A stretch of 64,000 nt of DNA from Gaertneriomyces semiglobifer (Eukaryota; Chytridiomycota; Chytridiomycetes; Spizellomycetales; Spizellomycetaceae): positions 248,001 to 312,000 of the forward strand of contig JAHLKF010000016.1 of NCBI GenBank assembly GCA_025558075.1. Direction: 5' to 3'. This document shows positions 57,354-64,000 of the stretch, piece after piece. The notes below the pieces were generated by a model, which was not told where the DNA came from, ran no database searches, and saw only the letters and a program-made list of their open reading frames with translations. The position numbers were made by a program, and so were the translations under genes. Numbering within the stretch: position 1 is the first letter of the stretch; the number at the start of each line of letters is the position of its first letter.

Positions 57354-58490
57354 AATGCATATATGGTACACTGTTATTTATTGGCGATGCTCTGCTGTTG
57401 GTTGACTCTTTGCGGCGTCAACACTGGCCTTGCATTCCACATTCCAATATGGAAATGGATGCCGCGCAGGTGTCCTGCTCATTATGCGTCAGTGTTCAAA
57501 ATGTTTCGTTGACGGTAGAAGTGATCGACTGTTGCGGCGTACGGTACCAGCGTACACTGCACACGTTGCGTTGCGTAAAGAAGAAGGACATGCATACACC
57601 TGCATGCTCACATCCAATCACAAGGTTTGGACCAGAAGGGATCTCCACTCGGTCCATTGCAGCAGTGCTTCAACAGATTATCATCATGCGTGGCATTGTC
57701 AAGCGCAAGTCGTTCTATCGTACAAAATTAACAGCGAAGAGCCTATCAGTGATGAATTCGGATCACCAAAAACTCCGTAATAAATCGTATCTGCCCGATG
57801 GGTCAATGTGGAGTCCTGTGGGTTGACTTTACCATCCTCACTTTGCACACCGGTTGCATTAGCAGTAAGAACCGAGAAAGCACCGTCCTCACCCAATTCA
57901 AGCCATCAAAAGTCTGAGAATGATGATCTCCTTTACAATTATGTCCAGTTTAACTTGGAGAAATGCACATAATATTTTTGGAGAAGCACCGAATGCGCCT
58001 TACGTAAACACGTCAATCGATGCGCTGCTATCGGCCGATTTTCCACCACCCGCAACGCAACTTGTTATATGCATTGTCCTTATCCGCTATCGCCGAAGCC
58101 AAACTTGCACAACAGACATACATTTACCAATATTGCCAGTCACCTTACCAGTATTGCATAGTAGAGAGAGGACCTCGTCACACTTCATCGCACTCAAGTT
58201 CGAACAGTTAGCGGTGGGCTGGGACCACCTGGAAGCGTCGCAGCTACCTGGCCATCATCAGCCAGCATACCTGATATTGACCGCACGCTATCGTTAGCCG
58301 GATACGGCAATATCTCTGGGCGAAGCGTCTGCTCTTAGGTACAAGGCTACAATTGGTATAGCAAGCTCCTGTCGGAGCCCTCCGCGGTCTGCTCCCGCCT
58401 TCCACTTTCTGTCACCCAAACCGTTAAGCCATTGCATTCTATTGGAAGCGTCTGTAAAGGCCGTCCGTGCCACCAGTCACACTGGCCATT
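57354..58490. other. Unresolved stretch with long open frames on both strands
   Basis: 1.1 kb between SDHAF3 and PTC7. Plus frame 57398-57826 (e.g. STRSIAAVLQQIIIMRGIVK) and minus frame 57699-57896 (GEDGAFSVLTANATGVQ, then THRADTIYYGVF) overlap and cannot both be real. Plus pieces LPSSLCTPVALAV, QKSENDDLLYNYVQFNLEK and RNLLYALSLSAIAEAKLAQQ also look coding, in different frames. The minus piece hints at a PP2C-like YGVF motif but has no ATG and meets an in-frame TGA. No call is made; a multi-exon gene of either strand is likely. Confidence 0.4.
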
Positions 58491-60057
58491 ATGCAGGCAG
58501 CAGGTGTGCGCACGGTTTCTGCCATGCGCCTTGTAGCGGATGCTCTATCGCGGTGCGTTCGATACGTCGTTTATCCCGCTAGCCATGTCTTTCCCAGAAA
58601 GCTCGTGCCGGCCGCAATGGGCATCTCGTCCACCTGCCGAAAGAACGCGTTAATGGTGGAAAACACAACCCCTTTCACCTCTGACGAGTGCCTACCGCCA
58701 AATATGTACACCGACATCATATTGCGACCTCCTAGTCCACCGTCAGGGAAAGGCCGCAGCCGCAGAAGTGGAACGCGGAGATCTTCCGGACGCTTCCCAG
58801 AGCTTGGTTACGTAGCTGCTGCCCTTGCCACGGGCTTGCCTAGACATGCTTCGAAACCCGAAACACCTGTTCTTGTGCACCACCTACTGCGACACCGCTA
58901 CGGGCAACTGAGACATTTATCAATGCCAGCAGTAGTATCACAACCTGATGCTTTGAATTGGTTAAAGAAGGAACCGCCCAGTATATTCGAGATATTCGAA
59001 AAGGTAACTTGAGCATCGTTTTGAACAGTGTCCGGGTTATTCACATGCATGACGAATATCAGGCGGTGCCTACTACTCGACGAACGTTTCGGTTTGTGCA
59101 TGCAGCATCTGCCATGCCCAAGCGCCCACAGCGTAAAGTACCTGACGACGGAGTGCAATATTTCTCTGTCCAGGTAGGCGAGGACGCCTATTTCGTGCGG
59201 TCGGATTCACTTGGCGTTGCGGACGGCGTTGGTGGTTGGGCGCAAGTCAAGGGGGCTAATCCGGCGCTTTACTCGCGAAAGTTGATGCATTACGCGAGCG
59301 CTGAATTAGAAAAACTTGACGATATCATGGAATCGGAATATACGATTGAAGATTACAATAACGCGGATCCGCGCTCTATTTTGCAGAAGAGCTATGAGAA
59401 GACCAATTTGGATGCGGTAGCTGAGAATTTATTGGGTTCCTCTACTGCCATCATTGCCATTCTCAGGGTAGGCACCTGCGTTCATTGTGTGGCCTGTGCT
59501 CGATGACTTACCTTGTCAAACAGGATGATGAGCTACGCATCGCCAACCTGGGCGACTGTGGAGTGATGGTTATACGCCAAGATGAAGCTATATTTCGGAC
59601 CGAGGAGCAACAGCACTCATTCAATTTCCCGTATCAACTTGGCACCGGGAGCCGAGATACGCCCAATGACGCGCAGATCTATAAGCTTAAAGTAGAGGAA
59701 GGTGATATTGTCATTTTGGGGAGTGATGGTATGTTCGACAATGTCTTCGATGAAGATATCGTTGACATCGTGCGATCTGCTGTCCAAAGCAGAAAGCCCA
59801 CAGCCATAGATCCGCAAAGAATTACAGATGGACTGTTGAAGCGTGCTAGGGAAATAGCTGAGGATGGGCGCCTTGTGTCTAGCCCTTTCCAATCACGGGC
59901 AATACAGGAAGGATTGTATTATCAGGGAGGGAAAATGGACGATGTCACCGTTTTGGTTGGAGTAGTGAGGTATGTTCACAGCCAGTCAACTATTAGTACC
60001 AGAAGTTTAACAATTTCGGTTCGTAGGTTGTCCGAAGATTCGCCCGATCGGCGTTGA
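58491..60057 (+). CDS. PTC7: Mitochondrial PP2C-type protein phosphatase PTC7
   Basis: Metal-dependent Ser/Thr phosphatase of the PTC7/PPTC7 group; in yeast it activates coenzyme Q synthesis by dephosphorylating Coq7. Exons 58491-59003, 59063-59467, 59524-59969 and 60027-60057 give 464 aa. N-terminus MQAAGVRTVSAMRLVADALS is basic and acid-poor, fitting a matrix signal. Catalytic motifs: FFRSDSLGVADGVGGW-type (read YFVRSDSLGVADGVGGWAQV), LGSSTAIIAILR|DDELRIAN, NLGDCGVMVIRQ, GDIVILGSDGMFDNVFDEDI and GKMDDVTVLVGVVR, so all metal Asp positions are kept. The last intron (59970-60026, 57 nt) is stop-free and in phase, so retention adds 19 residues before the C-terminal LSEDSPDRR. The junction at 59969/60027 rebuilds an Arg codon. 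Confidence 0.93.
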
Positions 60058-60378
60058 CGTTGACATCCTCTTACTGGTGCTTCCATGATATTGGTGAGAT
60101 AGATAGTAGGATAAGCTTTATGCAATCCTTGTACAAAATGAAGGATGGAACTGCAGCTTGAAGATACACAGCGATGACTGTACCATTGACAGACACACTT
60201 CACCATACCCAGATAACGGGCAGGTGCTGAATACATATAGCACACATTCGGCCAGTCTTCTATTGGCAGATGCCCAGATGCAGAAATGTGTCCCGTCAGA
60301 TTTATGTGGAACCATCCATTACATACATACATATACATACAAGTTACTCACTGTCCAATTTACAAATGATTCTAGATC
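60058..60378. other. Convergent 3' regions of PTC7 and KCH-type gene
   Basis: 321 bp with CATA repeats (about 60320-60340); no gene seen. Confidence 0.55.
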
Positions 60379-61858
60379 CTATCTGTACCCTCTGTACGAG
60401 CTATCAGCATTTGACGGAGGCGGGGGCACATACGGGCCACGGGCGCCCCCGGCCGCAGGGTACCGACCATACCCTGGTGCGTCATCATATCTCCCGACAA
60501 CACTGTCCGCATATACACTCCCTCCATCAGAATACTCGTAATCTACATACGCCGGTTGTTGCGGTTGCGCGTAGCCCATGCCTGAACTGTTCGGTACTTG
60601 TGGTGCATAACCCTGTGGATAAAACGCCATTTGCGGTTGCGCTTCATAATCATACCCCGGCTCATACGCTGACGCGGCATCTTCATAATAGGCATACTGC
60701 GGCTCAGGTAGTCCTACGTTAGGTAACGTGGGTGCGCCTTCTGCGTTCTTGTACTTTTTGAGATCCTTGCCATTGCCGCCTTTGGCTCTTTTTAGGGCAG
60801 CCTGCTCCGCCTTTCGCGCCTTTTCGGCCCGCTTTCTGAGCTTCTTGCGCAAAATCTCCTCAATTCGTTTATCAACTAGCAGCAACTTGATAAATTAACA
60901 TTGAAAAGTATGAGACGCACGATCCACACTCACCTTTGTGACAGCAATACTCCTTCAGATTTCCACGAATGTTGAATAATAGCGGAATGTACACGAAGAA
61001 GGCAATAACAAGTGATAAAGCGGTAATGGCAACGAGGGAGACGGTAAGTGTGGTAAGCCATAAGGTAGCTACGTTGCCCGGGTCCTGTCTAATGTAAAGA
61101 TGATCCCCAGCCTCCATGAAGGAAATCTTTTCCCGTCGGGCACACTCTGTGCCATTGAAAATAGTATTACCAAACTGGTCCAACTGACAGAAATTGGGGG
61201 GAGGCTCGTTTATAGTGGCTCTGAACAAGTCGAAAATGAACATGAACTGAAGGAACTGACGCGGGAACTCGGCTAGCAAAAAACGTTTCCATCCTCTGAA
61301 GGTAAAGAAGACGTAGAACGCCAGCTCGTCGACCAGTGTCCGGGAATTGTTGATCTTTTGAAAGAAGCAGAAATGTGGAAAACTTTGAACGACGTACATG
61401 CGGTATGCAAAGGTGTTGGTGTATGCATAACTGATATCACCGCTCTTCCTGATTTTGGAAGCCTTGATGTACTCATGCATCATCAGTGCATAAGAAATGA
61501 CCACGGTCGCCATAATCAAAAAGAACCGAACTTCGCCATTGATTTGCAGAGCCTGGAAAACGGTCGAGGAATCGTCCTTTGTGCACTTCTTTTCTCGGCC
61601 GTCGGCAACTGAAGCGAATACTCCTCCGGAAGCCGAAACGTCAGCGCAACTACGATCAATGGCGCTGTAGATGAGCAAGCAAATGACCGCCAAATCGGCC
61701 ATGTAGACGAGGATCGTTTTGAAGACGAGCACAAAGACCCACCACCACTTCAACCTCATTAAAAGGGTGTCTTCGGTAAAGTCATCGATGTTGATGAGGT
61801 CAAATTTGTGGTCCTGGATGTGCTCACGCTTCCATTTTGCAGATCCGCAGCACGACAT
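60379..61858 (-). CDS. KCH1/PRM6-type fungal potassium transporter-like membrane protein
   Basis: Fungal KCH proteins mediate low-affinity K+ uptake and support calcium signalling through Cch1-Mid1. Two exons, 60934-61858 and 60379-60875, join at HK|V to 473 aa. The intron ends CTGCTAG; the earlier AAG acceptor would give a stop. Family signature: FTEDTLLMRLKWWWVFVLVF directly before the first span, then LVYMADLAVICLLIYSAI, a luminal Cys pair, a second span (VRFFLIMATVVISYALM), IRKSGDISYAYTNTFAYRMY (KCH has KSRDISYAFTN..AYR), HFCFFQKI, and a last span (LTVSLVAITALSLVIAFFVY). The C-tail has a Lys/Arg-rich coil (EEILRKKLRKRAEKARKAEQ) and a Tyr/Gly/Pro-rich disordered end. Confidence 0.88.
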
Positions 61859-61950
61859 GTTTGGTTGTCGAAATAGGTTTTATATCGGGGTAAACAAGTG
61901 CTTCTATCAGCCCCAAACCGTCCTTTATGGCAGGGCCACCTGCCCCCTAT

Positions 61951-62496
61951 GTATGTCGCTGTATGTGCGGTCCAGTACCGGTGCGCCAATAAGGTGAAAT
62001 CACGGCAATGTGGCCATGCCCAGCCAAGCAAGGGAGATGTAGAGGCCAAACGCTTCCTGGAAGCGTTGTCTGAATCAGCAAGTCCGTCGTTCCACCTGCT
62101 CCTTCCGTCCGTTCCTGGCTGGCAACCTGCTCTGAAAACGGTTTATGATAAAGTGGTGGGCTTGTATTCCAACCTTTTCGGAAGCGCAAAATCTCGGTTT
62201 CGGCGGCCAAGGCGGTAAGTGAAGTGGAGTCTAGACAACTCCAGTTTGAGTCACTCAAGTGGAGTGTTCACTTCAAAGTGTCACAGTCACGCAACAAAGG
62301 GCCCTGCGTCATGTGCTTACGACACCATCACCGTGGCGTTCGGCTCAATGTCAACCTGGGTTGTCCCAATTGTTGCGGTCCCAAAATGGAAACTGCTTTT
62401 TGCAAACAATTAAAACGTCGGACCTATCAGACACAACAAACAACACGAAAGAAGGAAGAAGTCGGGTGCGTTATTGATGAATGGACGTCTATTTGA
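61951..62496 (+). CDS. Candidate small gene with two CxxC pairs, structure unresolved
   Basis: Two plus frames look coding. The first (to 62218) reads KRFLEALSESASPSF, PSVPGWQPALKTVYDKVVGL, YSNLFGSAKSRFRRPR, then a consensus donor GTAAGT at 62217. The second reads LKWSVHFKVSQSRNKGPCVM, then CLRHHHRGVRLNVNLGCPNC, giving C-x2-C-x17-C-x2-C, and a basic tail. The two would need an intron of under 40 nt or another acceptor, and I cannot fix it. No family is recognised. It sits divergently to the KCH-type gene. Confidence 0.4.
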
Positions 62497-63038
62497 TTTG
62501 ATTTGATTTCCAATTGCGCCCGGCCGATCCCGCGCAGATGGGGCATCGTTGAATTCATTTGAATTGACCTGTTCATGTTTGCTTTTGTCTCTCGCAGTCG
62601 CCCGACGCATTGGGACACCTTCGTTGGAAAAAGTAAAAGCGTTTGCCGGCGGGGTTCGATGACGCGGTCGTCCGTGGCGGGCTTGTCGTCGGTTGTGGCA
62701 TTGCGTGCTGGAACGGGATGAACTGGATTCGGGCACTACTCTACTGCATTTGACATTGCGATTGAATGGAATCAGAGCAACGTAGACCCTGGCATCACTT
62801 CGTATTCCGTGTCTTTGTTATGTGATCCAAGGTCCAAGTTTAACCGAGCCATACTGTCGAAACGTCTGGATTCGATTCCAGAACAATCATTACGCGAAGT
62901 ATTATAGGAGGCTACCGGTTGCGCCGACGAATCGCCATACCTCCGTTGTGTGCCTGCCAGAGCGTCAGACCTGTTGGAAAGATCATTTATATATTTGAGA
63001 TCGCACTCCAAGCATCTCGTAGGCATTTGTTGACCGCC

Positions 63039-63890
63039 ATGTTACAAGATACTCTATTCACACTCTTTCAACTACTTCACGTATCCTATCACCTTCCACC
63101 ACCTGCGTATACCTCTTCACCTTTGTCGCGCGCTGGGCACGTCGTCCTGACCGGTTGGGCCGTCTCTTCCTGGTCAAAAGCGCGGACGTCTGTTCGCCGT
63201 GGAGAAGATAACACTGTCGGGTATTGGGTCGCCGTTGTTGGCGCGTGGGCATGGTGGTGCAGAAATAACTTCCATCACGACAACAAGGTTGTCAGGAGAA
63301 TAGGAAGAAAGGGACGGGACGGTTGGCGGCGTGGAGTGTGGATGTGGATCTACATTGTCATATTGACCATGGGCACCCTCGCTTTGGACGAAGTTGTGAA
63401 TTTGATTATGAAATACGGATGGAGAGGTGTATTGGAAGGCGCGACGCAACGCCAGATTGCCGCGGTGAAGGGACGCAAGCCTGACCAGGATACACTCCAG
63501 CAAGTCCGAGATGCCGAATGTATGATCTGCTTGGCCCGGACGTCCGCATCTTGCGCGGATCCCGCCGCGGTCTCAACAGACCAGGATGCATCGTGTTGCA
63601 ATGGTCGTTCTCTTGAGCGAATGAGATCGCCATCATTAGAGTCGTTTTGCGACATCTCGACCCACTTGTCACACCCCGGGTGCATATATACGTGGATTTC
63701 GCAAAACGCGAGTGCAAATACGACGCCCACCTGCCCCATGTGCAGAAGAACGTTAGCGTATGAACCCATCTATGGCGGCTACCAACTTCCTCATGGTATG
63801 ACTGAACGACTGCTAGTGACAATAGGTTGCGTGCTAGGCATTAGCGCTGGCGGCATGGTTCGGGGGTTTTTGCAGGGTTTGATAGTGTAA
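63039..63890 (+). CDS. Membrane-associated RING-type E3 ligase, atypical RING
   Basis: 283 aa from ATG 63039, no intron; the frame is open upstream but without an ATG. N-terminal half: hydrophobic segments (LFTLFQLLHVSYHL, YWVAVVGAWAWWC, WMWIYIVILTMGTLAL), i.e. two or three spans. Then AECMICLARTSAS (first Cys pair, near residue 161), a 39-residue Ser/Asp-rich loop with extra Cys, FCDISTHLSHPGCIYTWISQ, TTPTCPMCRRTLAYEP, and a C-terminal hydrophobic segment (LLVTIGCVLGISAGGMVRGF). The order CxxC, C, H-x2-H-x2-C, CxxC is RING-H2 like, but the third Cys is four residues rather than one from the first His. It probably ubiquitylates ER or other membrane substrates. Confidence 0.8.
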   Translation: MLQDTLFTLFQLLHVSYHLPPPAYTSSPLSRAGHVVLTGWAVSSWSKARTSVRRGEDNTVGYWVAVVGAWAWWCRNNFHHDNKVVRRIGRKGRDGWRRGVWMWIYIVILTMGTLALDEVVNLIMKYGWRGVLEGATQRQIAAVKGRKPDQDTLQQVRDAECMICLARTSASCADPAAVSTDQDASCCNGRSLERMRSPSLESFCDISTHLSHPGCIYTWISQNASANTTPTCPMCRRTLAYEPIYGGYQLPHGMTERLLVTIGCVLGISAGGMVRGFLQGLIV

Positions 63891-64000
63891 AGTTTAGAAT
63901 GTACCTTTCGACGATGATTTAGACCGTCTCCAGCACGGCGGCCCATTTTCAATATGATGTGATGGATGATTTCTTACTCACCAAGGATCATCTATTTTCA

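Noticed and set aside
1..64000. CRISPR arrays, bacterial operons, riboswitches, tRNA or rRNA genes
   Set aside because: Gene structure is eukaryotic, repeats are not regularly spaced with unique spacers, and no cloverleaf or rRNA segment was recognised by eye; a tRNA scan would be needed to exclude small RNA genes.

Overview
The window is nuclear DNA of a fungus, most likely a zoosporic (flagellated, chytrid-type) species. Genes are dense and on both strands. They carry short GT-AG introns, mostly about 55-82 nt, often with CTAAC- or CTGAC-like branch sites, and several carry very short exons. The flagellar and early-diverging character rests on a soluble adenylyl cyclase, an ODAD2/ARMC4-type outer-dynein-arm docking protein and an LRRC71-type ciliary leucine-rich protein, none of which is typical of yeasts or mushrooms. 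No species can be named from the sequence alone.

Layout. 1-2951: 3' part of DDB1. 3224-5833 (minus): FERM-domain protein, divergent from the soluble adenylyl cyclase at 6276-12913. 14164-15855 (minus): secreted subtilase. 17119-18168: proline-rich type I membrane protein behind a microsatellite-rich upstream region. 18926-24179 (minus): ODAD2/ARMC4, divergent from Mediator subunit 17 at 24640-26593. 26608-28821 (minus): LRRC71-like protein, divergent from the proteasome shuttle protease DDI1 at 29050-30913. 31035-32212 (minus): membrane protein with an internal SH3 domain. 32918-35288 (minus): ataxin-10. 35995-37943: cohesin kleisin RAD21. 38056-39321 (minus): F-box protein. 39529-41091 (minus): protein with a duplicated multi-pass membrane cassette. 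41631-42974: secreted beta-propeller.

42975-50080 is a gene-poor block of decayed mobile DNA. It holds a truncated, frameshifted Ty1/copia Gag-protease relic on the minus strand with its LTR and a copia-type primer-binding site, a second LTR fragment in opposite orientation, a near-perfect 25-bp-arm palindrome, short dispersed repeats, an isolated TATA promoter and broken coding pieces. From 50081 the dense gene pattern returns: mitochondrial aconitase (minus), CNOT11, the splicing factor CCDC130/Saf4 (minus), SDHAF3, an unresolved stretch, mitochondrial phosphatase PTC7, a KCH-type potassium-channel-like protein (minus), an unresolved Cys-pair ORF and a membrane RING protein.

Functionally there are three loose themes: flagellum and second messenger (soluble cyclase, ODAD2, LRRC71), mitochondrial metabolism (aconitase, SDHAF3, PTC7, all within about 10 kb), and nuclear or ubiquitin housekeeping (DDB1, Med17, DDI1, RAD21, F-box, CNOT11, CCDC130). 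There is no operon logic; shared regulation could only come from the short divergent intergenic promoters. All exon structures were read by eye from open frames, splice signals and family similarity, so individual junctions can be wrong by one exon.
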